Positions 12,401 to 25,002 of a DNA stretch of 64,000 nt are shown here, one piece after another. Positions within the stretch are counted from its first letter, which is position 1; each line of letters starts with the position of its first letter. A program made the position numbers and the translations under genes. Where the stretch lies: positions 63,065,817 to 63,129,816 of the forward strand of contig JAWZYU010000030.1 of assembly GCA_038380435.1 (NCBI GenBank), given 5' to 3'. Source of the stretch: Ryuthela nishihirai (lineage: Eukaryota; Arthropoda; Arachnida; Araneae; Heptathelidae). The notes below the pieces were generated by a model that saw nothing but the letters and a program-made list of their open reading frames with translations, was not told the DNA's origin and did not search any database.

Positions 12401-15400
12401 AATAAAATGAAACATATATATCAGTGGTTCTCAACCTTTTATGTTTCACGTACCCCCTGGAAATGTGTATGTAACTGGCGTACCTCTTGTATAGATAGAT
12501 AAAACTATAGTTATAGTATAACAATGGGAATAAAATAAAACATATATATCAGTGGTTCTCAACCTTTTATGCTTCACGTACCCCCTGGAAATGTGTATGT
12601 AACTGGCGTACCCCTTGTATAGATAGATAAAACTATAGTTATAGTATAACAATGGGAATAAAATAAAACATATATATCAGTGGTTCTCAACCTTTTATTC
12701 TTCACGTTCCCCCTGGAAATGTTTATGTAATTGGCGTACCCCTTGTATAGAGAGATAAAACTATAGTTATAGTATAACAATGGGAATAAAATAAAACATA
12801 TATATCAGTGGTTCTCAACCTTTTATGCTTCACGTACCCCCTGGAAATGTGTATGTAACTGGCGTACCCCTTGTATAGATAGATAAAACTATTGTTATAG
12901 TATAACAATGGGAATAAAATGAAACATATATATCAGTGGTTCTCAACCTTTTATGCTTCACGTACCCCCTGGAAATGTGTATGTAACTGGAGTACCCCTT
13001 GTATAGATAGATAAAACTATAGTTATAGTATAACAATGGGAATAAAATAAAACATATATATCAGTGGTTCTCAACCTTTTATGCTTCACGTACCCCCTGG
13101 AAATGTGTATGTAACTGGCGTACCCCTTGTATAGATAGATAAAACTATAGTTATAGTATAACAATGGGAATAAAATGAAACATATATATCAGTGGTTCTC
13201 AACCTTTTATGTTTCACGTACCCCCTGGAAATGTGTATGTAACTGGCGTACCTCTTGTATAGATAGATAAAACTATAGTTATAGTATAACAATGGGAATA
13301 AAATAAAACATATATATCAGTGGTTCTCAACCTTTTATGTTTCACGTACCCCCTGGAAATGTGTATGTAACTGGCGTACCCCTTGTATAGATCGATAAAA
13401 CTATAGTTATAGTATAACAATGGGAATAAAATAAAACATATATATCGGTGGTTCTCAACCTTTTATGCTTCACGTACCCCCTGGAAATGTGTATGTAACT
13501 GGCGTACCTCTTGTATAGATCGATAAAACTATAGTTATAGTATAACAATGGGAATAAAATAAAACATATATATCAGTGGTTCTCAACCTTTTATGTTTCA
13601 CGTACCCCCTGGAAATGTGTATGTAACTGGCGTACCCCTTGTATAGATCGATAAAACTATAGTTATAGTATAACAATGGGAATAAAATAAAACATATATA
13701 TCGTTGGTTCTCAACCTTTTATGCTTCACGTACCCCCTGGAAATGTGTATGTAACTGGCGTACCTCTTGTATAGATCGATAAAACTATAGTTATAGTATA
13801 ACAATGGGAATAAAATAAAACATATATATCGGTGGTTCTCAACCTTTTATGCTTCACGTACCCCCTGGAAATGTGTATGTAACTGGCGTACCTCTTGTAT
13901 AGATAGATAAAACTATAGTTATAGTATAACAATGGGAATAAAATAAAACATATATATCAGTGGTTCTCAACCTTTTATGTTTCACGTACCCCCTGGAAAT
14001 GTGTATGTAACTGGCGTACCCCTTGTATAGATCGATAAAACTATAGTTATAGTATAACAATGGGAATAAAATAAAACATATATATCGGTGGTTCTCAACC
14101 TTTTATGCTTCACGTACCCCCTGGAAATGTGTATGTAACTGGCGTACCTCTTGTATAGATCGATAAAACTATAGTTAGAGTATAACAATGGGAATAAAAT
14201 AAAACATATATATCAGTGGTTCTCAACCTTTTATGTTTCACGTACCCCCTGGAAATGTGTATGTAACTGGCGTACCCCTTGTATAGATCGATAAAACTAT
14301 AGTTATAGTATAACAATGGGAATAAAATAAAACATATATATCGTTGGTTCTCAACCTTTTATGCTTCACGTACCCCCTGGAAATGTGTATGTAACTGTCG
14401 TACCTCTTGTATAGATCGATAAAACTATAGTTATAGTATAACAATGGGAATAAAATAAAACATATATATCGGTGGTTCTCAACCTTTTATGCTTCACGTA
14501 CCCCCTGGAAATGTGTATGTAACTGGCGTACCTCTTGTATAGATCGATAAAACTATAGTTATAGTATAACAATGGGAATAAAATAAAACATATATATCAG
14601 TGGTTCTCAACCTTTTATGTTTCACGTACCCCCTGGAAATGTGTATGTAACTGGCGTACCCCTTGTATAGATCGATAAAACTATAGTTATAGTATAACAA
14701 TGGGAATAAAATAAAACATATATATCGGTGGTTCTCAACCTTTTATGCTTCACGTACCCCCTGGAAATGTGTATGTAACTGGCGTACCTCTTGTATAGAT
14801 CGATAAAACTATAGTTATAGTATAACAATGGGAATAAAATAAAACATATATATCAGTGGTTTTCAACCTTTTATGTTTCACGTACCCCCTGGAAATGTGT
14901 ATGTAACTGGCGTACCTCTTGTATAGATCGATAAAACTATAGTTATAGTATAACAATGGGAATAAAATAAAACATATATATCGGTGGTTCTCAACCTTTT
15001 ATGCTTCACGTACCCCCTGGAAATGTGTATGTAACTGGCGTACCTCTTATATAGATCGATAAAACTATAGTTATAGTATAACAATGGGAATAAAATAAAA
15101 CATATATATCAGTGGTTCTCAACCTTTTATGTTTCACGTACCCCCTGGAAATGTGTATGTAACTGGCGTACCTCTTGTATAGATAGATAAAACTATAGTT
15201 ATAGTATAACAATGGGAATAAAATAAAACATATATATCAGTGGTTCTCAACCTTTTATGCTTCACGTACCCCCTGGAAATGTGTATGTAACTGGCGTACC
15301 TCTTGTATAGATAGATAAAACTATAGTTATAGTATAACAATGGGAATAAAATAAAACATATATATCAGTGGTTCTCAACCTTTTATGCTTCACGTACCCC

Positions 15401-18400
15401 CTGGAAATGTGTATGTAACTGGCGTACCTCTTGTATAGATAGATAAAACTATAGTTATAGTATAACAATGGGAATAAAATAAAACATATATATCAGTGGT
15501 TCTCAACCTTTTATGCTTCACGTACCCCCTGGAAATGTGTATGTAACTGGCGTACCTCTTGTATAGATAGATAAAACTATAGTTATAGTATAACAATGGG
15601 AATAAAATAAAACATATATATCAGTGGTTCTCAACCTTTTATGCTTCACGTACCCCCTGGAAATGTGTATGTAACTGGCGTACCTCTTATATAGATCGAT
15701 AAAACTATAGTTATAGTATAACAATGGGAATAAAATAAAACATATATATCGGTGGTTCTCAACCTTTTATGCTTCACGTACCCCCTGGAAATGTGTATGT
15801 AACTGGCGTACCTCTTGTATAGATAGATAAAACTATAGTTATAGTATAACAATGGGAATAAAATAAAACATATATATCAGTGGTTCTCAACCTTTTATGC
15901 TTCACGTACCCCCTGGAAATGTGTATGTAACTGGCGTACCTCTTGTATAGATAGATAAAACTATAGTTATAGTATAACAATGGGAATAAAATAAAACATA
16001 TATATCAGTGGTTCTCAACCTTTTATGCTTCACGTACCCCCTGGAAATGTGTATGTAACTGGCGTACCTCTTGTATAGATAGATAAAACTATAGTTATAG
16101 TATAACAATGGGAATAAAATAAAACATATATATCAGTGGTTCTCAACCTTTTATGTTTCACGTACCCCCTGGAAATGTGTATGTAACTGGCGTACCTCTT
16201 GTATAGATAGATAAAACTATAGTTATAGTATAACAATGGGAATAAAATAAAACATATATATCAGTGGTTCTCAACCTTTTATGCTTCACGTACCCCCTGG
16301 AAATGTGTATGTAACTGGCGTACCCCTTGTATAGATCGATAAAACTATAGTTATAGTATAACAATGGGAATAAAATAAAACATATATATCGGTGGTTCTC
16401 AACCTTTTATGCTTCACGTACCCCCTGGAAATGTGTATGTAACTGGCGTACCTCTTGTATAGATCGATAAAACTATAGTTATAGTATAACAATGGGAATA
16501 AAATAAAACATATATATCGGTGGTTCTCAACCTTTTATGCTTCACCTACCCCCTGGAAATGTGTATGTAACTGGCGTACCTCTTGTATAGATCGATAAAA
16601 CTATAGTTATAGTATAACAATGGGAATAAAATAAAACATATATATCGGTGGTTCTCAACCTTTTATGCTTCACGTACCCCCTGGAAATGTGTATGTAACT
16701 GGCGTACCTCTTGTATAGATCGATAAAACTATAGTTATAGTATAACAATGGGAATAAAATAAAACATATATATCAGTGGTTCTCAACCTTTTATGCTTCA
16801 CGTACCCACTGGAAATGTGTATGTGACTGGCGTACCCCTTGTATAGATAGATAAAACTATAGTTATAGTATAACAATGGGAATAAAATAAAACATATATA
16901 TCAGTGGTTCTCAACCTTTTATGCTTCACGTACCCCCTGGAAATGTGTATGTAACTGGCGTACCCCTTGTATAGATCGATAAAACTATAGTTATAGTATA
17001 ACAATGGGAATAAAATAAAACATATATATCGGTGGTTCTCAACCTTTTATGCTTCACGTACCCCCTGGAAATGTGTATGTAACTGGCGTACCTCTTGTAT
17101 AGATAGATAAAACTATAGTTATAGTATAACAATGGGAATAAAATAAAACATATATATCAGTGGTTCTCAACCTTTTATGCTTCACGTACCCCCTGGAAAT
17201 GTGTATGTAACTGGCGTACCCCTTGTTTAGATAGATAAAACTATAGTTATAGTATAACAATGGGAATAAAATAAAACATATATATCAGTGGTTCTCAACC
17301 TTTTATGCTTCACGTACCCCCTGGAAATGTGTATGTAACTGGCGTACCTCTTGTATAGATAGATAAAACTATAGTTATAGTATAACAATGGGAATAAAAT
17401 AAAACATATATATCAGTGGTTCTCAACCTTTTATGCTTCACGTACCCCCTGGAAATGTGTATGCAACTGGCGTACCCCTTGTATAGATAGATAAAACTAT
17501 AGTTATAGTATAACAATGGGAATAAAATAAAACATATATATCAGTGGTTCTCAACCTTTTATGCTTCACGTACCCCCTGGAAATGTGTATGTAACTGGCG
17601 TACCCCTTGTTTAGATAGATAAAACTATAGTTATAGTATAACAATGGGAATAAAATAAAACATATATATCAGTGGTTCTCAACCTTTTATGCTTCACGTA
17701 CCCCCTGGAAATGTGTATGTAAATGGCGTACCTCTTGTATAGATAGATAAAACTATAGTTATAGTATAACAATGGGAATAAAATAAAACATATATATCAG
17801 TGGTTCTCAACCTTTTATGCTTCACGTACCCCCTGGAAATGTGTATGTAACTGGCGTACCCCTTGTTTAGATAGATAAAACTATAGTTATAGTATAACAA
17901 TGGGAATAAAATAAAACATATATATCAGTGGTTCTCAACCTTTTATGCTTCACGTACCCCCTGGAAATGTGTATGTAACTGGCGTACCCCTTGTATAGAT
18001 AGATAAAACTATAGTTATAGTATAACAATGGGAATAAAATAAAACATATATATCAGTGGTTCTCAACCTTTTATGCTTCACGTACCCCCTGGAAATGTGT
18101 ATGCAACTGGCGTACCCCTTGTATAGATAGATAAAACTATAGTTATAGTATAACAATGGGAATAAAATAAAACATATATATCAGTGGTTCTCAACCTTTT
18201 ATGCTTCACGTACCCCCTGGAAATGTGTATGTAACTGGCGTACCCCTTGTATAGATAGATAAAACTATAGTTATAGTATAACAATGGGAATAAAATAAAA
18301 CATATATATCAGTGGTTCTCAACCTTTTATGTTTCACGTACCCCCTGGAAATGTGTATGCAACTGGCGTACCCCTTGTATAGATAGATAAAACTATAGTT

Positions 18401-20590
18401 ATAGTATAACAATGGGAATAAAATAAAACATATATATCAGTGGTTCTCAACCTTTTATGCTTCACGTACCCCCTGGAAATGTGTATGTAACTGGCGTACC
18501 CCTTGTATAGATAGATAAAACTATAGTTATAGTATAACAATGGGAATAAAATAAAACATATATATCAGTGGTTCTCAACCTTTTATGTTTCACGTACCCC
18601 CTGGAAATGTGTATGCAACTGGCGTACCCCTTGTATAGATAGATAAAACTATAGTTATAGTATAACAATGGGAATAAAATAAAACATATATATCAGTGGT
18701 TCTCAACCTTTTATGCTTCACGTACCCCCTGGAAATGTGTATGCAACTGGCGTACCCCTTGTATAGATAGATAAAACTATAGTTATAGTATAACAATGGG
18801 AATAAAATAAAACATATATATCAGTGGTTCTCAACCTTTTATGCTTCATGTACCCCCTGGAAATGTGTATGTAACTGGCGTACCCCTTATATAGATAGAT
18901 AAAACTATAGTTATAGTATAACAATGGGAATAAAATAAAACATATATATCAGTGGTTCTCAACCTTTTATGTTTCACGTACCCCCTGGAAATGTGTATGC
19001 AACTGGCGTACCCCTTGTATAGATAGATAAAACTATAGTTATAGTATAACAATGGGAATAAAATAAAACATATATATCAGTGGTTCTCAACCTTTTATGC
19101 TTCACGTACCCCCTGGAAATGTGTATGTAACTGGCGTACCCCTTGTATAGATAGATAAAACTATAGTTATAGTATAACAATGGGAATAAAATAAAACATA
19201 TATATCAGTGGTTCTCAACCTTTTATGTTTCACGTACCCCCTGGAAATGTGTATGCAACTGGCGTACCCCTTGTATAGATAGATAAAACTATAGTTATAG
19301 TATAACAATGGGAATAAAATAAAACATATATATCAGTGGTTCTCAACCTTTTATGCTTCACGTACCCCCTGGAAATGTGTATGCAACTGGCGTACCCCTT
19401 GTATAGATAGATAAAACTATAGTTATAGTATAACAATGGGAATAAAATAAAACATATATATCAGTGGTTCTCAACCTTTTATGTTTCACGTACCCCCTGG
19501 AAATGTGTATGCAACTGGCGTACCCCTTGTATAGATAGATAAAACTATAGTTATAGTATAACAATGGGAATAAAATAAAACATATATATCAGTGGTTCTC
19601 AACCTTTTATGCTTCACGTACCCCCTGGAAATGTGTATGCAACTGGCGTACCCCTTGTATAGATAGATAAAACTATAGTTATAGTATAACAATGGGAATA
19701 AAATAAAACATATATATCAGTGGTTCTCAACCTTTTATGCTTCACGTACCCCCTGGAAATGTGTATGTAACTGGCGTACCCCTTGTATAGATAGATAAAA
19801 CTATAGTTATAGTATAACAATGGGAATAAAATAAAACATATATATCAGTGGTTCTCAACCTTTTATGTTTCACGTACCCCCTGGAAATGTGTATGCAACT
19901 GGCGTACCCCTTGTATAGATAGATAAAACTATAGTTATAGTATAACAATGGGAATAAAATAAAACATATATATCAGTGGTTCTCAACCTTTTATGCTTCA
20001 CGTACCCCCTGGAAATGTGTATGCAACTGGCGTACCCCTTGTATAGATAGATAAAACTATAGTTATAGTATAACAATGGGAATAAAATAAAACATATATA
20101 TCAGTGGTTCTCAACCTTTTATGTTTCACGTACCCCCTGGAAATGTGTATGCAACTGGCGTACCCCTTGTATAGATAGATAAAACTATAGTTATAGTATA
20201 ACAATGGGAATAAAATAAAACATATATATCAGTGGTTCTCAACCTTTTATGCTTCACGTACCCCCTGGAAATGTGTATGTAACTGGCGTACCCCTTGTAT
20301 AGATAGAGAAAATTATAGTTATAGTATAACAATGGGAATAAAATAAAACATATATATCAGTGGTTCTCAACCTTTTATGCTTCACGTACCCCCTGGAAAT
20401 GTGTATGTAACTGGCGTACCCCTTGTATAGATAGATAAAACTATAGTTATAGTATAACAATGGGAATAAAATAAAACATATATATCAGTGGTTCTCAACC
20501 TTTTATGCTTCACGTACCCCCTGGAAATGTGTATGTAACTGGCGTACCTCTTGTGTAGATAGATAAAACTATAGTTATAGTATAATAATA
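9478..20590. repeat. 128-bp satellite array, 87 units
   Basis: Unit starts (CAGTGGTTCTC) occur exactly every 128 bp from 9478 to 20486, giving 86 full periods and a final partial unit. Identity between units is very high. Variants are patchy: ATGCAACTGG units dominate both ends, while TACCTCTTG with AGATCGATAA units dominate about 13.2-17.1 kb, and a dimer-like alternation appears at 13.2-14.8 kb. A 768-bp repeat of variants links units near 11.9 and 12.7 kb. Such blocks indicate repeated local duplication and homogenisation. The minus-strand open frames of 68 codons span two units and are artefacts. Confidence 0.97.
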
Positions 20591-20685
20591 CCAACTTAGC
20601 GACTTTGTTATTAGATCTAGCGACTTTTTAGATCTCACAGTGTATCCCAAAAATTTTACCTCGTTCCCCACATTGAGAACCCGTG
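9478..20685. mobile_element. hAT-type element with satellite-expanded left end
   Basis: The left terminus CAGTGGTTCTCAA and the right terminus TTGAGAACCCGTG are imperfect inverted repeats of the hAT (Charlie-like) type. Flanks CACTAGAG (9470-9477) and CTTTAGAG (20686-20693) match at 6 of 8 positions, consistent with an old 8-bp hAT target duplication. The right 95 bp (20590-20685) is single copy and matches the terminus of the second copy at 31567. The left 128-bp terminal segment is repeated 87 times. No transposase gene. This interpretation rests on the pairing of both ends with the second, clean copy. Confidence 0.8.
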
Positions 20686-20693
20686 CTTTAGAG

Positions 20694-21188
20694 TGTTAGG
20701 ATTGTTGAGTTCCCAATCCTTCACTTTACAGCGATCAACAGAACAGATAACCAAAAATAATATTTTGAAGGTTCCAGATAATGGAGACGATAACGTAAGA
20801 TATAGCTAACACATTTTTTATGAATTATTGAGTGGCTGTTGTGCGAGTCTCGGGCGATTGTCCCCGACATTTTTGTTCTAAGAGACAGATTGGATTCATC
20901 TTCGAACTTCAATCTTACTTTCGAATTAAAGATTCATTTGCTTAACCTGAGAATCTTCGTTTCGATAGAGATTGCGTAGGAACACGCCAATGAAGAAATA
21001 CCAAACGCTATTGAAATCGGGATCGCTTTTCTAATTACGGCTGTCGAGATTTTTAAAAACGTTTCATGTTCCACTCCAATAATATATTATATTAAATGCA
21101 GGGATATAATAACATATTATTAATATATCCCTGTATTTATTTCACTACTGGAGTCAATTAAATTTTTTTCCAAAATCTAGCCTTTTTA
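20694..21188. other. Unique DNA with a small AT hairpin
   Basis: No gene recognised. An inverted repeat CAGGGATATA / TATATCCCTG lies at 21099-21108 and 21124-21133. The last 8 bp, CCTTTTTA (21181-21188), is the left target duplication of the following SINE. Confidence 0.4.
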
Positions 21189-22077
21189 GGGGGCGGGGGT
21201 GGCTCAGTCGGTATCGCGCCAGGCTCGTAATCTGTAGTTCCCAGGTTCGAGTCCCAGCTGGGTCAGCGTTGAGATTTATCTCCTCAAAATTCCCCACGCT
21301 GCCCACGGTCAGTAGGGGACACCGATGGGCTTGGAAAGGCCGCCGTCCGTCGGATGGGACGTTAAGCCGTTGCCCCGTGTGCGGGAGAGCCATACCCTGT
21401 GCACGTTAAAGAACACGCTGGATGGCCTTGACGGGAGGCTACCATCTGTCTCCCAACAGCTGTTCCTGTGGGTCCCCTCCCTCAACCTTCTCTGAGCCTT
21501 CGGGGTCCATATGACCTGGCCATTTAGCCCATGGTGTGCAAAAATGTGCCGCTCAGAGGTAAAATAACCCAACGTTAAAGAACACGCTGGATGGCCTTGA
21601 CGGGAGGCTACCATCTGTCTCCCAACAGCTGTTCCAGTGGGTCCCCTCCCCCAACCTTCTCTGAGCCTTCGGGGTCCATGTGACCTGGCCATTTAGCCCA
21701 TGGTGTGCAAAAAAGTGCCGCTCAGAGGTAAAATAAACCAACGTTAAAAACACGCTGGATGGCCTTGACGGGAGTCTACCATCTGTCTCCCAACAGCTGT
21801 TCCAGTGGGTCCCCTCCCCCAACCTTCTCTGAGCCTTCGGGGTCCATGTGACCTGGCCATTTAGCCCATGGTGTGCAAAAAAGTGCCACTCAGAGGTAAA
21901 ATAACCCAACGTTAAAAAACACGCTGGATGGCCTTGACGGGAGGCTACCATCTGTCTCCCAACAGCTGTTCCAGTGGGTCCCCTCCCCCAACCTTCTCTG
22001 AGCCTTCGGGGTCCATGTGATCTGGCCATTTAGCAAAAAAGTGCCGCTCAGAGGTAAAACAACCCAACCCAACCCTA
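21189..22077 (+). mobile_element. SINE with four tandem tail units
   Basis: Head with A box TGGCTCAGTCGG and B box GGTTCGAGTCC (21244-21254), body, then the 3' segment beginning CGTTAAAGAACACGCTGG repeated four times at about 169-bp spacing (from about 21399, 21571, 21742 and 21909). Flanked by an 8-bp duplication CCTTTTTA (21181-21188 and 22078-22085), so the whole tail array sits inside one insertion. The final tail unit has lost part of its GCCCATGGTG segment. Confidence 0.9.
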
Positions 22078-22085
22078 CCTTTTTA

Positions 22086-22930
22086 ATTTTTGCTTTGTAT
22101 TTTGAGACCAACAGTCTCTTATGAGGTTGAAACCATAACCGTATACATTTTGTCGACGCGGTAGAATTATAAATGCATTTTGCTGTGAAAGTGTTCGGTT
22201 TACATTTTAAACGAGGATTAATGGCAAACGATTTAGATAAATTATATTTCCCGCCCAATGCCGAGTCGCGACATTGCACTAATCCTTCGCAATTCCATTC
22301 GTGTAACAAGCGACGCGTCTGCCGATGTTTACAATCCTCGTAACAATAATATCTGAATAGTGGCGGTCGCTTCCATTCCAGAATTTCCATCACTTTTAAA
22401 TGTAGGTTGCTTTCGTCAGAATTGAAGAATAAATGAATAAATGCAAACTGCATCGCATCAATGCATCAATATAAATGCAAATGGCCTCGCGATCGATCGG
22501 GCCACTGCCTCCCCAAATGGCCCTTCCCTGACAGCAGCACTGAGGCAGACTAAACAGCTGATATTATTTATAGAAAATGGCCTTTTCCACGGTTCCTTCA
22601 AATTTCCTGAATACAGAAATATTGAAGAATAAAAATCTGTTTCCTCCTTTTCTTTTGCCATTAAGAAAAAATCTAGATTTCGATTTTCTATTTCTGTTTT
22701 TTCTTCTTAAATTTGTCTTACCATGAAAGGCTTTACAAGTGTAAAGCGGCTACAAAAAAGTCGATCTCATCTGTTATAGCGAGTGGCCCTGCGCGGATGA
22801 CAACACTTCTAACCGCAGCAGTAAGGTCTTTCAAAAAGGGGAAATTCTTTTCTTCTCTCTCTGTCATCATAAAAATGCCACAAATGGCCATTTGTTTAGT
22901 AAAGTTCTAAAGAATGCCTTCGTTATATAT
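22086..22930. other. Unique DNA, no gene recognised
   Basis: Contains minus-strand open frame sequence (22080-22453) with no recognised domain; its C-terminal part is only SINE tail. No splice or promoter signal was strong enough to call an exon. Confidence 0.35.
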
Positions 22931-23255
22931 AGGTCCCAGCTGGGTCAGCGTTGAGACTTATCTCCGCAAAATTCCCCGCCCTGCCCACGGTCAGTAGGGG
23001 ACACCGATGGGCTTGGAAAGGCCTCTGTCCGTCGGATGGGACGTTAAGCCGTGGTCCCGTGTGTGGGAGAGCCATACCCTGTGCACGTTAAAGAACACGC
23101 TGGATGGCCTTGACGGGAGGCTACCATCTGTCTCCCAACAGCTGTTCCAGTGGGTCCCCTCCCCCATCCTTCTCTGAGCCTACGGGGTCCATGTGACCTG
23201 TCCATTTAGCCCATTGTGTGCAAAAAAGTGCCGCTCAGAGGTAAAACAACCCAAC
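22931..23255 (+). mobile_element. SINE, 5' truncated
   Basis: Begins inside the B box (GTCCCAGCTGGGTCAGCG) and runs to the normal tail CAACCCAAC. The A box and anticodon region are missing, as expected for incomplete reverse transcription. Confidence 0.85.
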
Positions 23256-23280
23256 TTTTCAGAGATAAATTATGAAGCAA

Positions 23281-23671
23281 TGGGTTGCTGAGTTGTTTTA
23301 CCTCTGAGCAGCACTCTTTTGCACACCATGGGTTAAATGACCAGGTCACAAAGATCCTGAGGGCTCGGAGAAGGTTGCGGGGATGGGACCCACTGGAGCA
23401 GCTCTTTGCAGTCAACAGATGGCAGCCTACCATCAAACATGTTCTTTAACGTGCCCAGGGTCTTGCTCTCCCCCCCCCCCACACGGAACCACGGCTTAAC
23501 GTCCCATCCGATGGACGACGGTCTTTCCAAGCCCATCGGTGTCCCCTGGTGACCGAGGGCAGTGCGGGAAGTTTTGCGGAGATAAATCTCAACGCTGACC
23601 CAGCTGGGACTCGAACCTGGGAACTACAGATTACGAGCCTGGCGCGCTACCGACTGAGCCACCCCCGCCCC
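23281..23671 (-). mobile_element. tRNA-derived SINE, diverged full length
   Basis: Minus-strand head at 23608-23671 with B box, tail at 23281. The body carries a C homopolymer expansion (about 23470) and several substitutions against the family. Only 25 bp separate it from the preceding + strand SINE. Confidence 0.85.
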
Positions 23672-24204
23672 AATCTGTCCCAGAAAAAAGGCAAGCCAAC
23701 CTTTTCAAATGTTTACTTGAATATAAGCGACGTGAACATTTCCATCTCCTACTATGAACGGGTGATTCGCGCTTTCTTTCAATTCAAATATCTCCGCGAA
23801 GCGATGGTCATTACCTTTTGTAGCGAGAATGCAATAGGCGAGTGCTGACCTTGTCTCGAACGAGAGACAAAATCCCTTTGCAAGGATTCGCTCTCTTCTG
23901 AGACGCTTTTGTCTCGTCTGCAAACAGTCATTAACGCTCCACTCTTAAAAGCATCTGATTAGGTGGCAGAGATAAAAATGAGAAACGAAATTACCATCGC
24001 CTATTGGAATAAGAGTTGCACAAATATATGCGTTTGACAGTTATGAGGAAATTCTCTCTCTTATAATGGCTAAAAGTGGCCTACGCTTCATTCCGATATT
24101 AAAACAGATCAAGAACAGCAATCATGACCTTCTGTAACACAATCAATCACAAATCCAACCGGAAGTCGTCGTCCATATTTGTATAAACCGTTTCCTCACT
24201 CATT

Positions 24205-24303
24205 ATGTCGCAGCAGAGCAAGTTTGTACTTGTAACGGTTGCGGTTTTAACGGCCATTTCGCCATTAATTATTTTGTTCTTCACGCTGTTATTCAGGGCT
24301 TAA
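24205..24303 (+). CDS. Candidate 32-aa single-membrane-segment peptide
   Basis: A short frame of 32 codons with one hydrophobic stretch (residues about 7-30, with the core ISPLIILFFTLLF) and a polar N terminus MSQQSK. Length and layout are like arthropod transmembrane micropeptides of the sarcolamban type, but no conserved family motif is visible, and a chance frame is quite possible. It lies in unique sequence between SINEs and a GC-rich island. No intron or polyadenylation signal can be assigned. Confidence 0.2.
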   Translation: MSQQSKFVLVTVAVLTAISPLIILFFTLLFRA

Positions 24304-24479
24304 TTTGTGGCAACACTGTTCGAGGACGAACTTCTTTCTTCCCATCGCTTGTCAAAGTCGTCTGCAGACCGGAAAGCAAAAATAGCAACCAATTCTTGGT
24401 TGACATGTTAACAACTGTTTCCATGGTTCATCTCTCTGCCTGTGCCCACAGTCGCTGGCGTCGCCCAGGAAACGGGGAA

Positions 24480-24846
24480 ACAAAGAAGCTTTAAATTAAC
24501 CCTTTTTGGCTGCTGTCACGTGTAGCGCCGATGCCAACCTCCCCACCCCTAGATATCTCAGAAGCGGCACAAGGACGAAGGAGAGCATCCGTTGCCAGAT
24601 CCCTGGAGAGTCTTCGGATTCCCGCAACATCCCCAGCCACGTGATTAATGCGCGAGCGAGAAGAGAGGCGGAGGGGGGGGGGGTGCAGTAAGAGGAGGGA
24701 ATCGATAGAGGGAGAGGATAATGCTGGGAGCATCGCCGCTCTCTGTGTTCGAGGAACATTAGAGCCAGCGCGAGACACTACAGTTCGGCCGCGGTGCTTC
24801 GGAAGAAATCGCTGCGAACTGGTTACCTGAAAGTGGGCAGATTAAA
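24480..24846 (+). promoter_or_regulatory. GC-rich CpG-containing island, possible promoter
   Basis: This interval stands out from its AT-rich surroundings. It is unique, contains many CpG dinucleotides (for example GCGCGAGCG near 24650 and CAGTTCGGCCGCGG near 24780), CACGTG motifs near 24517 and 24639, and a G run at 24674. It ends just before an ATG in good context (AAAATGG, 24847). Such islands often mark transcription start regions; direction and function are inferred. Confidence 0.25.
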
Positions 24847-25002
24847 ATGGCCGCCGTAGCCGGTGGAGTGCGCGATGTGCGGCATCCAATTGGGAAACGA
24901 CAGAGATTTGTGGTGACTTTGGGAATGGGTTGCTTTTCGATCAGCAGGTGGAGAGCACTTTGGTTATTGGCTGAAAATTTGAAAAAGCGAAATAAGACTT
25001 AA
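24847..25002 (+). CDS. Candidate first-exon ORF, unknown
   Basis: A 51-codon frame starting MAAVAGGVRDVRHP directly after the GC-rich island. Possible splice donors lie inside it (GTG|GTGACT near 24919 and CAG|GTGGAG near 24947). Neither leaves the phase required by receptor exon 2 at 39814, so it is not assigned to that gene. No domain recognised. Confidence 0.2.
   Translation: MAAVAGGVRDVRHPIGKRQRFVVTLGMGCFSISRWRALWLLAENLKKRNKT

Noticed and set aside
9478..20590. CRISPR-like regular repeats
   Set aside because: Units are contiguous with no unique spacers, and the window is eukaryotic.
9630..20594. More than seventy overlapping minus-strand frames of 68 codons in the 128-bp array
   Set aside because: They repeat with the satellite period, each crossing about 1.6 units; they reflect absence of stops in one frame of the repeat, not a gene family.
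21189..21262. Functional tRNA-Thr gene in SINE heads
   Set aside because: The head keeps A and B boxes, but the acceptor stem does not close and it continues into the SINE body; the same head occurs at many loci.
21890..22453. 187-codon minus-strand frame
   Set aside because: The C-terminal third is antisense SINE tail and the rest has no recognised domain.
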